This document shows positions 16,549 to 25,190 of a stretch of 64,000 nt of DNA, in pieces. The notes beneath the pieces are model-generated. The model was not told where the DNA came from and did no database searches. It was given only the letters and a program-made list of their open reading frames with translations. The DNA lies in the NCBI GenBank assembly GCA_019339365.1, contig CP079860.1:806001-870000 (forward strand). The letters run 5' to 3'. Position 1 is the stretch's first letter. Each line of letters begins with the position of its first letter. The stretch comes from Vibrio neptunius (GTDB lineage: Bacteria > Pseudomonadota > Gammaproteobacteria > Enterobacterales > Vibrionaceae). The position numbers were made by a program, and so were the translations under genes.

Positions 16549-17205
16549 ATGCTCAATATGAACTTTGCCCAGCGCGTCGTCATTGATACTGAGTCGATGC
16601 CTTGGGTTGCTAGCCCAGCCAAAGGCGTTTGGCGCAAACCGCTAGAGCGAGAAGACGCGGAATCCGGTCATACAACCAGTGTCGTCCGCTACGATGCGGG
16701 CTCTCGTTTCAACACGCATCCACATCCAATGGGAGAAGAAATATTCGTCTTGGAGGGTATCTTCTCCGATGAACAGGGGGACTACCCCGCAGGCACCTAT
16801 CTGCGTAACCCACCCGGCAGTCAACACGCTCCTTTCAGCGATCAAGGCTGTACCATCTTGGTGAAACTGAATCAGTTTGATGAGAGAGATAACGCGAGCA
16901 TCAGAGTGAACACCCACATGCAAGCTTGGTTACCTGGAATTGGCGGCCTTGAAGTGATGCCATTGCATGAGTTCGAACATGAACACGTCGCTTTGGTGAA
17001 ATGGCCAGCGGGAGAAAGATTTCAGCCGCATCGACATTTTGGCGGTGAAGAGATCTTTGTCCTATCAGGAGAGTTCGCCGACGAACATGGCCGCTACCCA
17101 AAAGGGAGCTGGTTACGTAGCCCACATATGAGCGAGCATTTTCCTTTTGTTGAGCAGGAAACCATCATTCTGGTCAAAACAGGGCACTTGCCCTTATTAC
17201 GCTAA
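16549..17205 (+). CDS. Tandem cupin protein (ChrR-like cupin domains)
   Basis: 218 residues built of two similar halves. Each has the HxHxxGEE-type metal motif: HPHPMGEEIFVLEGIFSDEQGDYPAGTYLRNPPGSQHAPFS and HRHFGGEEIFVLSGEFADEHGRYPKGSWLRSPHMSEHFPF. These are cupins of the ChrR anti-sigma C-terminal type, without an anti-sigma zinc domain. Operon partner of the SDR gene (AAGGAG before the ATG). Probably a metal-dependent enzyme or sensor for reactive species; inference. Confidence 0.85.
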   Translation: MLNMNFAQRVVIDTESMPWVASPAKGVWRKPLEREDAESGHTTSVVRYDAGSRFNTHPHPMGEEIFVLEGIFSDEQGDYPAGTYLRNPPGSQHAPFSDQGCTILVKLNQFDERDNASIRVNTHMQAWLPGIGGLEVMPLHEFEHEHVALVKWPAGERFQPHRHFGGEEIFVLSGEFADEHGRYPKGSWLRSPHMSEHFPFVEQETIILVKTGHLPLLR

Positions 17206-17219
17206 ATGATTCGATAACA

Positions 17220-17246
17220 TGGCCATCTGGTTAACTTAGATGGCCA
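17220..17246. terminator. Hairpin between converging cupin and SDR genes
   Basis: TGGCCATCT-(9)-AGATGGCCA perfect inverted repeat. No T-run, so it is either a weak terminator or an RNA end-stabiliser. Confidence 0.45.
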
Positions 17247-17257
17247 GTTCAATCACC

Positions 17258-17989
17258 CTATTTTCCACCAGCGATATCGATGAACGAACCGGTCACAAAC
17301 GACGCTTCGTCAGACAGCAGCCATGCGATCGACTGAGCAACCTCTAGTGCCGTACCACCACGCCCAAGCGGAATTTGAGAAGCGAGTCGGTCTACACGTC
17401 CTGGTTCACCGCCATCGGCGTGCATCTCAGTGTAAATGCAGCCCGGCCTGACGCCATTGACTCGAATATCACGTTCAGCCAGCTCTAGAGACAAACCTTT
17501 AGTTAAGGAATCCATCGCTCCTTTCGATGCGGCATAATCGACATATTCAAACGGAGCTCCCGTTCTTGACGCTGCCGAAGAGACGTTGACAATAGCTCCT
17601 GACGCATCCAGTTGATTGATAAACGCTTTGCAGCACAGGAAACAACTCACCACATTGGATTCCATCACCTGTCTAAATCGGCCTACATCGACCTTATTCA
17701 ATGTCGTTTGCTGGAACAATACACCGGCGTTGTTCACCAGATGAGTCACCACACCAAAACGAGCCTTGACGACACTGAACATGGTTGCAACTTGATCTTC
17801 ATCCGACACATCCGCCTGAAGCGCGAACGCACGACCACCCGACTGAGTTATCGCCTCCACCACCTCATCAGCACGCTGGTGGTTTTTAAGATAATTGACA
17901 CACACCGCGTAGCCCTGCCGCGCAAGAAGCTTGGCGGTTTCTGCGCCAATTCCTCTTCCCGCTCCTGTAACGATGACCACTTTATCCAT
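17258..17989 (-). CDS. Short-chain dehydrogenase/reductase
   Basis: 243 residues: TGAGRGIG cofactor motif, VNYLKNHQRADEVV (a basic patch after beta-2 typical of NADP preference), NNAG, VSSAASRTGAPFEYVDYAASKGAMD with catalytic Ser/Tyr/Lys, and a closing GSFIDIAGGK. Glucose-1-dehydrogenase/FabG-like. Lies 38 bp downstream of a co-directional LysR gene, which likely regulates or is co-transcribed with it. Confidence 0.9.
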   Translation of the reverse strand: MDKVVIVTGAGRGIGAETAKLLARQGYAVCVNYLKNHQRADEVVEAITQSGGRAFALQADVSDEDQVATMFSVVKARFGVVTHLVNNAGVLFQQTTLNKVDVGRFRQVMESNVVSCFLCCKAFINQLDASGAIVNVSSAASRTGAPFEYVDYAASKGAMDSLTKGLSLELAERDIRVNGVRPGCIYTEMHADGGEPGRVDRLASQIPLGRGGTALEVAQSIAWLLSDEASFVTGSFIDIAGGK

Positions 17990-18025
17990 CTGCTCGTCCT
18001 TTCCTTATCTTTTCTATTAGGTTGG

Positions 18026-18040
18026 TTTTACACTGTAAAA
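18026..18040. other. parS2 site overlapping the 3' end of a LysR gene
   Basis: TTTACACTGTAAA at 18027-18039. On the minus strand the last codons and stop of the LysR gene (Thr-Val-stop) are spelled by this motif, so the centromere site and the gene end share sequence. Confidence 0.85.
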
Positions 18041-18933
18041 TGCGTTGGTTCCTGCATTTTCTCCACACCACTCATTAAACGCTCAACCAGTAAGGTCAAC
18101 GCCTTAGGTTGGTAGCGCCTTTGTTTATACACCAGATACGCCTGTCTCACACTACGCTGATACTGAGGCAATACTCGGACAATATTCATCCCTTCATGAA
18201 CATGCCTAAATGGTAAAGAAGCCACGCCTAACCCTTTTTCAACCGCGCCGCATACCGCCAATATATCGTTAACAATCAACTTAGGTTTGACCGTCATGAC
18301 ATCAACCAAACGTTCCTGTTCGTAAACCGAGATATCTAATGCATGATCGACACTGACCCAATCCAGCTTGCTGAGCTGCTGTAAATCTTTCACATTCCCC
18401 ACTCGCTTGATGTATTCAGGGCTGGCAAAGAAGGCATGGCGAGCTGTAAACAAAGGCCTGGCTATCATGTCGTTCATCTCTGCCAAATCGAAGGTGATCA
18501 ATAAATCTCGGTCAGTTTGGGGAACGGCTTGCTCCTGGCTTAGCACCAAGTCGAGCGAGACATTGGGGTAATCAACCAAAAACTGTTCAACGACATCGCC
18601 CACAAAAGCACGGTAGAAGTTGTGTGGGATCGCTAACTTTATCTTGCCCGAAACTTGCTGCGTATCTGAGACCACTTGACCAAAGCCAGACTCGATCGAC
18701 TCCATACCGCTCTGCAACACCTCAAACGCCTGTACGCCACTTTGTGTTGCGACCAGTTCCCTGCCCTTCTTCTCAAGCAAACGGATATTCAGACGCTGCT
18801 CTAACGCCGAGAGACGGCGCGACATGGTTGATACTGGCAATTGCAGTTTCTTAGACGCCGCCAGCAAAGAGCCTTCTTCGACAACGCAACAGAACAAATA
18901 AAGGTCATCGATGTTTCCAAATATGGAATTCAT
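18028..18933 (-). CDS. LysR-family transcriptional regulator
   Basis: About 301 residues: helix-turn-helix EEGSLLAASKKLQLPVSTMSRRLSALEQRLNIRLLEKKGRELVATQSG, then a substrate-binding domain. ATG 18933 is preferred to an upstream GTG because AAGCAGG precedes it at suitable distance. Co-directional with the downstream SDR; divergent from a DUF2798 gene 83 bp away. Confidence 0.88.
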   Translation of the reverse strand: MNSIFGNIDDLYLFCCVVEEGSLLAASKKLQLPVSTMSRRLSALEQRLNIRLLEKKGRELVATQSGVQAFEVLQSGMESIESGFGQVVSDTQQVSGKIKLAIPHNFYRAFVGDVVEQFLVDYPNVSLDLVLSQEQAVPQTDRDLLITFDLAEMNDMIARPLFTARHAFFASPEYIKRVGNVKDLQQLSKLDWVSVDHALDISVYEQERLVDVMTVKPKLIVNDILAVCGAVEKGLGVASLPFRHVHEGMNIVRVLPQYQRSVRQAYLVYKQRRYQPKALTLLVERLMSGVEKMQEPTHFTV

Positions 18934-19015
18934 GCTTCTAAACCTGCTTATTTTTTTCACATATGGCTAGTTATATCCTTAGTGACAACATAAGAACAAG
19001 CAGAAGAGGCGAAAT

Positions 19016-19255
19016 ATGAGTCGCAAACATTTTTGGATTTCAGCCCTACTTTCTTCACTGACTATGGCCGCCATCATGTCTGGATTAATTTCTGGCTATA
19101 AACTTGGCTTTGGTAGCGAATGGCCAGCGGTCTGGCTCGACAGTTTTATTCTTGCATGGCCAGCAGCACTTGTACTCAACCTGACCGTACTGCCGCTAAT
19201 ACGTAAGCTCTCAAGTTGGCTAGCTGGGGTCGGTGTTGTATCGCAGGCCCAATGA
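19016..19255 (+). CDS. DUF2798-type small membrane protein
   Basis: 79 residues with two membrane spans (about 8-30, 42-65) and the DUF2798 pattern: LSSLTMAAIMSGLIS, then W-D-F-AWP-A-LN--V-P--R. Strong GAGGCGA ribosome site. Divergent from the LysR gene, so a probable target. Function of the family unknown. Confidence 0.8.
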   Translation: MSRKHFWISALLSSLTMAAIMSGLISGYKLGFGSEWPAVWLDSFILAWPAALVLNLTVLPLIRKLSSWLAGVGVVSQAQ

Positions 19256-19272
19256 TTGCTTTGTGAGCGATA

Positions 19273-19295
19273 AGGGAGCGTCTGATTTGCTCCCT
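19273..19295. terminator. Hairpin between DUF2798 and LprI-like genes
   Basis: AGGGAGC-(9)-GCTCCCT between converging genes, followed by a pyrimidine-rich tract on the plus strand. Confidence 0.5.
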
Positions 19296-19315
19296 CTTCT
19301 ACGATTTTGAAATGG

Positions 19316-20545
19316 TTATGGAATGATGATGTCGCGCAGTTGCTGTTCTCTTTGAGCGGTGAGCCAATTCAGGCATTGCTCTTTTAACGACGGATGGGGC
19401 GCAGTCACTAAGCGACAGGTCGCATCTCGGTGCTTTATCCATTGCCTTTGTACCTCTCGTAACTCGAAAGACTGAGGTTTTGGCAACATAGACTCTGGTG
19501 ATGGCAGCTTGAGATAGTTCATCACCTCTTGATAAGTCGCATTGAGACGCTTATCCGTTTCAACCAGAGGTGTAGGCACGCTCTCGATGTTGCCCCGAAC
19601 CGCCCTTTCCAAAGCTTCTAGGTAATCGTTTTTCTGTTCTTGGATGGAATCCGATATCCACGCCGCTCTCCCAGTACCGCCATGCATTTCTTCTTGTTGC
19701 GCTTTAAGAGTAACAAAGGTCGTCATTTCGTTGTAAGCGGCCTCCATCAACCCCGAATACTGCCCTGAGAGTTGCGCATTCAAAGCACTTAACGCACTCT
19801 GACGACGAGTTTCTTGTTCTAGTGCATCTCTTTTAGCGCAATACCCAGCGCCTGCGCCACTGGAAATGTAATCGCATAGGTTAAAAGGCACCACTTGGTT
19901 GTCTTTCCAATGCTGATAATAGTCTTTGACCGCATATGACAGCTCAGCGGGAACCCACCCACCACGGGTGATGAGCCAGAAAACGAGCTCTGGATCGGGT
20001 TTGCCAAATACGCTACCTTCACGCGAGGCCTGTTCTGCCAGCTCCCATACATCATAAAATGGCCAGTCGCCATCTTCATCCTTTACGTCATACTGGACGA
20101 AAAACGCTTCAGCGTCCCGCTCAGGTAATTCTGCCGCATAGCGGATCGTTTGAACTTTTTGCTCTTCATCATAAAGCGATAAAGCGGGATTGTGTTGTTT
20201 GGCCTTCTGATAGGTCTCAAGCGCACTTTTAGGGTCTGACATTGATATACTGCCCGCTCTAAAAAACACCTTCTCAAGGTAGTTGTCTAGTGCCTCTTGA
20301 TGACCTTGCAAAGCGGCTTGCTGATAGTGATAGACACTCTGCTGGTCAGACAGGATGTATTGGTAAGCGAGCCTGAAATGCGCCTCAGCACTGCCCTGCT
20401 CTGCGGCAACCATGTATAACGATTTGGCTTGCTCCTTTTCACCCTGTTCATAGAGTGTGTTGGCTCGTTCGAGCACATCCGTTTGTGCAGAAATAGCGGG
20501 AAATGCTACGCAGCAGCTAAGAAATATCGCGAGTCGTTTACTCAT
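19316..20545 (-). CDS. Secreted protein with Sel1-like repeats and an LprI (DUF1311) domain
   Basis: 409 residues with a Sec signal (MSKRLAIFLSCCVAFPAISA). Residues about 25-110 hold helical Sel1/TPR-like units (LYEQGEKEQAKSLYMVAAEQGSAEAHFRLAYQY). The C-terminal 110 residues match the lysozyme-inhibitor LprI/DUF1311 pattern: LNATYQEVMNYL, VQRQWIKHRDATCRL and two further Cys. Likely periplasmic and possibly protective against lysozyme; activity is inferred. Confidence 0.75.
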   Translation of the reverse strand: MSKRLAIFLSCCVAFPAISAQTDVLERANTLYEQGEKEQAKSLYMVAAEQGSAEAHFRLAYQYILSDQQSVYHYQQAALQGHQEALDNYLEKVFFRAGSISMSDPKSALETYQKAKQHNPALSLYDEEQKVQTIRYAAELPERDAEAFFVQYDVKDEDGDWPFYDVWELAEQASREGSVFGKPDPELVFWLITRGGWVPAELSYAVKDYYQHWKDNQVVPFNLCDYISSGAGAGYCAKRDALEQETRRQSALSALNAQLSGQYSGLMEAAYNEMTTFVTLKAQQEEMHGGTGRAAWISDSIQEQKNDYLEALERAVRGNIESVPTPLVETDKRLNATYQEVMNYLKLPSPESMLPKPQSFELREVQRQWIKHRDATCRLVTAPHPSLKEQCLNWLTAQREQQLRDIIIP

Positions 20546-20651
20546 CTGTCGTCCGGTACCTTATCTAACCAGCATCTATTGAAAGCGTTTATTACCTAAA
20601 AGACAACGACTTGTCTAATCAGATGATGAGTTTTATCAGGGTTCAGAAACA

Positions 20652-20678
20652 AAAAAGGGATCACAAGGATCCCTTTTT
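20652..20678 (-). terminator. Rho-independent terminator of the YebC-family gene
   Basis: AAAAAGGGATC-(5)-GATCCCTTTTT, 35 bp beyond the stop of the minus-strand gene. T-runs on both strands. Confidence 0.85.
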
Positions 20679-20712
20679 AGCAATGCTTCAGCACATGTTA
20701 GTGTGCCTGAGA

Positions 20713-21429
20713 TTACAGCTCAGCGTTGTGGTAAACCTGCTGAACGTCATCACAATCATCTAGCATGTCGAGGAATTTCTGGAATTTCTCTGCATCTTCA
20801 CCCGCAACAGGCGTGTGAGTTTGAGGAACGAATGTAATTTCTTCAACATCAAGCGTTAGATCTGGGAAAGCGCCGTTTAGCGCCGTCTTCGTTTTGAAGA
20901 ACTCAGTGTGAGGAGCGAATACCGTAATCACGCCATCTTCAAGTTCAACGTCAGTAACATCCACATCATCCATCATTAGCGTTTCTAGAATGATCTCGTC
21001 ATCATCGCCTTTGAACTGGAATACCGCTTGGTGATCAAACATATGCGAAACTGAACCTTCAACGCCAATTTTCGCACCTGTTTTAACAAAACACTGGCGT
21101 ACATCTTGGAAAGTACGGTTACCGTTATCTGTTAGACAATCAACGATAACACTAGTACCGCCAGGGCCGAAGCCTTCGTAACGTGCAGGAACGTAGTCTT
21201 CACCGCCGCCACCGTTAGCTTTATCAATCGCTTTGTCGATAACGTGTGCAGGAACTTGGTCTTTTTTCGCTTTTGCGATCAGGTGCTTAAGAGACAAATT
21301 CATGTCTGGATCTGCACCGCCATTTTTCGCGCACATGTAAATTTCTTTACCGTATTTGGAATAAACTTTAATTTTTGCGCCAGCTGTTTTCGCCATAGAG
21401 GCTTTGCGCACTTCAAAACTTCTTCCCAT
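20713..21429 (-). CDS. YebC/PmpR-family protein, YeeN-like
   Basis: 238 residues, full length. Features: basic N-terminal segment [44 protein letters not shown], the family block [16 protein letters not shown], then [23 protein letters not shown] and an acidic C-terminus. YebC-type proteins act as transcription regulators or, in recent work, as ribosome-associated factors; the YeeN branch is less studied. Preceded by GAGAGAA as a ribosome site. Confidence 0.92.
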   Translation of the reverse strand: MGRSFEVRKASMAKTAGAKIKVYSKYGKEIYMCAKNGGADPDMNLSLKHLIAKAKKDQVPAHVIDKAIDKANGGGGEDYVPARYEGFGPGGTSVIVDCLTDNGNRTFQDVRQCFVKTGAKIGVEGSVSHMFDHQAVFQFKGDDDEIILETLMMDDVDVTDVELEDGVITVFAPHTEFFKTKTALNGAFPDLTLDVEEITFVPQTHTPVAGEDAEKFQKFLDMLDDCDDVQQVYHNAEL

Positions 21430-21517
21430 CGGGATGTTCTCTCTAATTCAATTTAACGCGAAGGATTTTAGCAAAAATCGAGACCATTTCAATTTCTCGG
21501 TATATTGCAACAGGAGG

Positions 21518-21727
21518 TCAGGCGACCCCCATCACTCGCTTGTACTTGGCTACAGATTCGAGAAAAGATGCTCGTTCATCTTCATCTCTGATTTTATTCG
21601 CTTGCTGATCAATTTCATCTGGCCCTGCTTTCGCTTCACGCAACTTCCAGACTAAAAATGAGGCCTGTTTATCAAGCTCAATTTTGTTTTTTTCATTGGC
21701 AGGGAGGGTAGATAAATTAATCGACAT
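21518..21727 (-). CDS. Small hypothetical protein
   Basis: 69 residues from ATG 21727 (MSINLSTLPANEKNKIELDKQASFLVWKLREAKAGPDEID...YKRVMGVA), helical and charged. A longer start at 21805 would add 26 Cys-rich residues that look unlike coding sequence. I do not recognise a family. No strong ribosome site. Confidence 0.55.
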   Translation of the reverse strand: MSINLSTLPANEKNKIELDKQASFLVWKLREAKAGPDEIDQQANKIRDEDERASFLESVAKYKRVMGVA

Positions 21728-21837
21728 ACAAAGGGCTGAATCTGCAAAAATATGGAAAGGGAATATAGCACATCCGTCACTTAAATGGACATCAAAGCAC
21801 GACAAGTGCGTTAACTAAGATCAAAAAAAGAAAAATT

Positions 21838-21862
21838 AAGGGTGGCAATATGAGCCACCCTT
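21838..21862 (-). terminator. Terminator of the 65-residue gene
   Basis: AAGGGTGGC-(7)-GCCACCCTT followed on the minus strand by a T-rich tract (CTTAATTTTT). Confidence 0.75.
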
Positions 21863-21886
21863 ACATCGATTATCACTGTCATCACA

Positions 21887-22084
21887 CTAGTGCAGTATGC
21901 CTAGGTCTTTCGCTTCCTCTATGGTTAAGCCGCTTTCGCGAATCTCTCTTAATGCTTCAATACGACGACGAGCCTCCGCCGACTTAACACTTTTGGTTGG
22001 CTTCTGTGATTGTACTTCTTCCGTGAAGTCCCACTTGTCTGTGATTTTCGTCATTTCATCATGGTCAATAGAATTAATGGACAT
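21887..22084 (-). CDS. Small acidic/basic helical protein
   Basis: 65 residues from ATG 22084, which has a strong GGAGGT site 5 bases upstream. The earlier ATG at 22105 is not needed. C-terminal part AEARRRIEALREIRESGLTIEEAKDLGILH is a charged helix, loosely like small PA3496-type proteins. Function unknown. Confidence 0.65.
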   Translation of the reverse strand: MSINSIDHDEMTKITDKWDFTEEVQSQKPTKSVKSAEARRRIEALREIRESGLTIEEAKDLGILH

Positions 22085-22449
22085 TGTAACCTCCGAACAA
22101 ACCATGCAAGGGACAGCTAATCTGTAGCAAAAGCTCGCCGCCCTTGTTAAGAATTTTAGCTTGATAATGTGATTGCGCTAATAGTTCGCACACAGTTAAT
22201 GTTTTTTGTATAAATAAGCTTTGCGCATGGCCAAATGACGAAGTACATTTAAAAGATTACCCCTAGCCTTTTTAAGGCGATCCAGCTCTCACTTTCCACG
22301 CTGACGTCAGTGGAATTTCTCCTTCACAAATGACAAGCCTGTTCAGATACCAATCGTTTTTCGAGTCACTTCACTGTTTTAATCACGACTTCTTTTCAGT
22401 CAAAAATTAACAGTTAATGATAATCATTCTCCTTTATTTTTAAGTAAGT
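22085..22449. other. Divergent regulatory region with a Fur box
   Basis: 365 bp without a gene. Contains an inverted repeat TTCCAC-(10)-GTGGAA at 22295-22316 with TGACGTCA in its centre, and a Fur box close to the ABC gene (listed separately). The rest is AT-rich and presumably carries promoters in both directions. Confidence 0.6.
22413..22431. promoter_or_regulatory. Fur box
   Basis: GTTAATGATAATCATTCTC agrees at 17 of 19 positions with the Fur consensus GATAATGATAATCATTATC. It lies 19 bp before the GTG start of the first ABC ATPase gene, so the ABC operon should be iron-repressed. Confidence 0.85.
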
Positions 22450-23304
22450 GTGATTATTAGTGATAAAGAGCTAACGCATGCGGTACATCACGACCCTATC
22501 ATTCAGGTTCGTAATTTGTGCGTCGACTACATAACGGACAACGGCGACTTTCGTGCCGTGAAATCCGTCAGCTTTGATATAGGCAAAGGTGAAATATTTG
22601 GTCTTGCGGGCGAATCTGGCTGTGGTAAAAGCACGATCGCTTTTGCTATCAATCGCCTCCACAAGCCACCCGCGTTCATCTCTGGAGGGCAAATCCATTT
22701 CGACGGTCAGGATCTGCTTAAGCTTTCAGATCGCGAGATAAACGCGATTCGTTGGAGCGAAATTGCGATGGTTTTCCAAAGTGCAATGAATTCGCTGAAC
22801 CCAGTTCTGCCCGTTCAGGAACAGTTTGCCGACGTGTTGCGCCACCATAAAGGCATGAGTGACCTTGAGGCTAAAGACCGAGCAGAAAAACTGCTGGATC
22901 TGGTTAACATTCCCCGCGAACGGTTAAGCGAATATCCTCACCAGTTCAGTGGCGGCATGCGCCAGCGACTCGTGATTGCGATTGCGTTATCGCTTAGCCC
23001 AAAACTGATCATTATGGACGAACCCACAACCGCACTGGATGTCGTAGTACAACGTGAGATCCTGCAGCAAATCTATCAGTTGCGTGAAGAGTTTGGTTTC
23101 TCAGTTCTGTTCATCACCCATGATCTGGCACTAATGAGCCAGTTGTGTGATCGGATTGCCATTATGCGCCATGGAGAGATCGTTGAAGTCAATCAATCGG
23201 CTCAGATCCGTAACCATCCTCAACACCCTTACACACAGAAACTATGGGCGTCATTCCCCAATATTCATCAAGGTAAGCATCACGCACAAGGAGCGACGGT
23301 ATGA
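22450..23304 (+). CDS. Oligopeptide/metallophore-type ABC transporter ATPase (DppD/OppD-like)
   Basis: 284 residues: Walker A GESGCGKST, Q-loop in MVFQSAMNSLNP, signature FSGGMRQR, Walker B LIIMDEPTTALD, His switch THDL, and an OppD-type C-terminus (HPQHPYTQKLWASFP). Starts with GTG just downstream of a Fur box. Overlaps the second ATPase gene by 4 bases. No permease or binding-protein gene is adjacent, so its membrane partners must be elsewhere. Iron control hints at uptake of a ferric complex or metallophore; inference. Confidence 0.9.
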   Translation: MIISDKELTHAVHHDPIIQVRNLCVDYITDNGDFRAVKSVSFDIGKGEIFGLAGESGCGKSTIAFAINRLHKPPAFISGGQIHFDGQDLLKLSDREINAIRWSEIAMVFQSAMNSLNPVLPVQEQFADVLRHHKGMSDLEAKDRAEKLLDLVNIPRERLSEYPHQFSGGMRQRLVIAIALSLSPKLIIMDEPTTALDVVVQREILQQIYQLREEFGFSVLFITHDLALMSQLCDRIAIMRHGEIVEVNQSAQIRNHPQHPYTQKLWASFPNIHQGKHHAQGATV

Positions 23305-24233
23305 GCCAGCCGATTATCCAACTCAACAATGTTGTCAAAGAGTTCACGATTGGCGGTGGTTTCGCCGCGCAAGATAGATTTAAAGCACTGCAAGGCGTCA
23401 GTTTTAGTCTCCACAAAGGCAAAACTCTGGCGTTGGTCGGTGAGTCCGGTTGTGGAAAAAGCACCTGTGCCCGCTTGATCACCAAAGTCCACTCGGCCAC
23501 ATCAGGAGAGATCCTGTTTAACGGCAACAACATTGAACAGATCCAGAGCCGAAAAGCCCTGCTTGATTATCGCAGTAAAGTGCAAATGGTGTTTCAGGAC
23601 CCGTTTGGCTCACTTAATCCAACTCATACCATTGCTCACCACCTCACCCGCCCACTTAAGATCCATAAGCAGGTTAAGAGCAGCCACGCCATCCCGGAAC
23701 GATTGACTGAGTTATTGGACTTAGTCGAACTCGCTCCAGACACATTAGAAAAGTACCCTCACCAGTTAAGCGGAGGCCAGCGACAACGGGTGAATTTAGC
23801 GCGAGCACTAGCAGTTGGCGCGGAAGTGATATTGGCTGATGAGCCGACGTCGATGCTTGATGTCTCGATCAGGCTTGGCGTTCTGAACCTGATGCAACGA
23901 ATGAAAAAAGAACTGGGTATCGGCTTTTTGTACATCACACATGATTTAGCGACCGCTCATTACATCGCGGAAGAAACCGCCGTCATGTATAAAGGACAGA
24001 TTGTTGAGTGGGGTGACACACAGGCGATCTTAACCGATCCGCAACATCCTTACACCAAGCTGTTGATCTCTGCGGTGCCGGATCCTGATCTGTCGTTTGG
24101 CAACCTGGTCAAGAGTGAGCCAAACTACTCTGTGGACGCAGATCAAATTCGCGCGACCAGCGCGGTAGTGCAACAAGGCTTTGATCAAATTGGTCCAAAT
24201 CATTTTGTAAAACATTGGGTTAAAGCGGCATGA
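23301..24233 (+). CDS. Oligopeptide/metallophore-type ABC transporter ATPase (DppF/OppF-like)
   Basis: 310 residues: Walker A GESGCGKST, VFQDPFGSLNPTHT, signature LSGGQRQRVN, Walker B VILADEPTSMLD, THDLATA and HPYTKLLISAVPDPD. Pairs with the upstream DppD-like subunit to form a heterodimeric ATPase. Its stop overlaps the start of a third gene by 4 bases, so three genes form one tight operon. Confidence 0.9.
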   Translation: MSQPIIQLNNVVKEFTIGGGFAAQDRFKALQGVSFSLHKGKTLALVGESGCGKSTCARLITKVHSATSGEILFNGNNIEQIQSRKALLDYRSKVQMVFQDPFGSLNPTHTIAHHLTRPLKIHKQVKSSHAIPERLTELLDLVELAPDTLEKYPHQLSGGQRQRVNLARALAVGAEVILADEPTSMLDVSIRLGVLNLMQRMKKELGIGFLYITHDLATAHYIAEETAVMYKGQIVEWGDTQAILTDPQHPYTKLLISAVPDPDLSFGNLVKSEPNYSVDADQIRATSAVVQQGFDQIGPNHFVKHWVKAA

Positions 24234-24700
24234 TGACGCTTGAGAACTGGGTCTCACACATCGACAACTGGTACCAAACACAGAAGCATGATCAAGGTAT
24301 TGAAGGTTTAGTACTGGGTGTGCCTGACGAAGTTTGGGGTCCAGAGATTAGCGAATTACAAAGTAAAGCCATTGCCTGCTGGTTGGATGCTTGTCTGCGA
24401 GTTTTCCATTTTGAGCGCTACTCACAACCTGATAAGGCTTACCAGTATCTGCAACTCGCCTACAGCAAACTCCAATTATGCGCCTGCAAAAGCGATACAG
24501 AGTTATTGTTAAAAGATTGGTGCATGAGACGACTGCAAAACCTGGCGGTGCTCAGTTTAGAGTTTTGTAATCAACGTCCCGAAGCACACTGGCAAACTCA
24601 GTCAAATCAGATGATTGAGTCACACGTCCAGTTTATGGCCGCACAAAGCTGGAATGAACCTCGGAACGATGATCAAGACTTATCCGCACAGTGTCATTGA
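24230..24700 (+). CDS. Unknown protein co-translated with the ABC ATPases
   Basis: 156 residues, helical and rich in Trp, Gln and Cys (NWVSHIDNWYQTQ; QSKAIACWLDACLRVFHFERYSQPDKAYQYLQLAYSKLQLCACKSD). No signal peptide or membrane span. Start overlaps the ATPase stop (ATGATG). I do not recognise it. The last ten codons contain an RctB-type ATGATCA motif. Confidence 0.65.
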   Translation: MMTLENWVSHIDNWYQTQKHDQGIEGLVLGVPDEVWGPEISELQSKAIACWLDACLRVFHFERYSQPDKAYQYLQLAYSKLQLCACKSDTELLLKDWCMRRLQNLAVLSLEFCNQRPEAHWQTQSNQMIESHVQFMAAQSWNEPRNDDQDLSAQCH

Positions 24701-24875
24701 TCGTTTGAATGGCAGTGTTGCGAAGACCGTGGTGATATTGTTGAGATGTTCAAACACAGCGATCTTCTTGATTTATCTGCGGTTGATTTGGATGATCGCA
24801 AAACCAATAGCGCTCACAACAAAACTCACTGTTTTTAGACTGACGGAACAATGATCAAGGTTTTGCCATGATCAT
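24669..24875. repeat. Three outlying RctB-type 12-mer motifs
   Basis: ATGATCA cores with the oriCII-type flanks occur at 24669-24675 (preceded by GGAACG, inside the preceding gene), 24851-24857 (preceded by GAACA) and, inverted, at 24869-24875 (followed by GCTTTCAG). They lie on the terminator side of rctB, about 2.5 kb from the main array. Confidence 0.6.
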
Positions 24876-24902
24876 GCTTTCAGTGGTTGAGGAATAGCAG
24901 GC

Positions 24903-24930
24903 AAAAAAAAGCGAGTTCTTAAGAACTCGC
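24903..24930 (-). terminator. Palindromic terminator (minus-strand oriented)
   Basis: Perfect 20-bp palindrome GCGAGTTCTT/AAGAACTCGC next to A8, which reads as hairpin plus T8 on the minus strand. Probably a backup terminator for rctB transcripts. Confidence 0.7.
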
Positions 24931-25141
24931 GAAATATTCAGAATGAATGTAACAATATGAGCCAATCTATCAGGGATAATCCAGATCCCTTATTCATCAG
25001 AAAGGACAAAAGGTTGTCTATTCGGGGTAAATGTTATCCAACTCAGTTGCAAACAATGTCAGTTCACTGTCAGGGGAATGTAGTAGATTTGTCTATTCAC
25101 TCTAGGTGTGTAACAGGCTGTGTCACTGAGTAATCAAGGGT

Positions 25142-25164
25142 AAAAAAGCCAGCAATGGCTGGCT
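25142..25164 (-). terminator. rctB terminator
   Basis: AGCCAGC-(4)-GCTGGCT with A6 on its left, giving hairpin plus T6 on the minus strand, 27 bp past the rctB stop. Confidence 0.8.
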
Positions 25165-25190
25165 AATACGAAAGTGAGCGTTATCTTTAA

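Larger units (their letters stand above)
24701..25190. other. Intergenic region downstream of rctB
   Basis: 490 bp. Holds RctB-like motifs at its left end, a palindromic terminator at 24903-24930 and the rctB terminator at 25142-25164. A short open frame (24669-24854, hydrophobic) overlaps the previous gene but lacks support. Nothing else seen. Confidence 0.55.

Noticed and set aside
22295..22316. TTCCAC/GTGGAA inverted repeat with TGACGTCA as a specific operator
   Set aside because: A single copy with no neighbouring regulator to assign it to; kept only as a note in the intergenic description.
24615..24854. Hydrophobic ORF overlapping the end of the third ABC-operon gene
   Set aside because: No ribosome site of note, atypical composition and overlap with a better-supported gene; the ATGATCA motifs explain part of the sequence.
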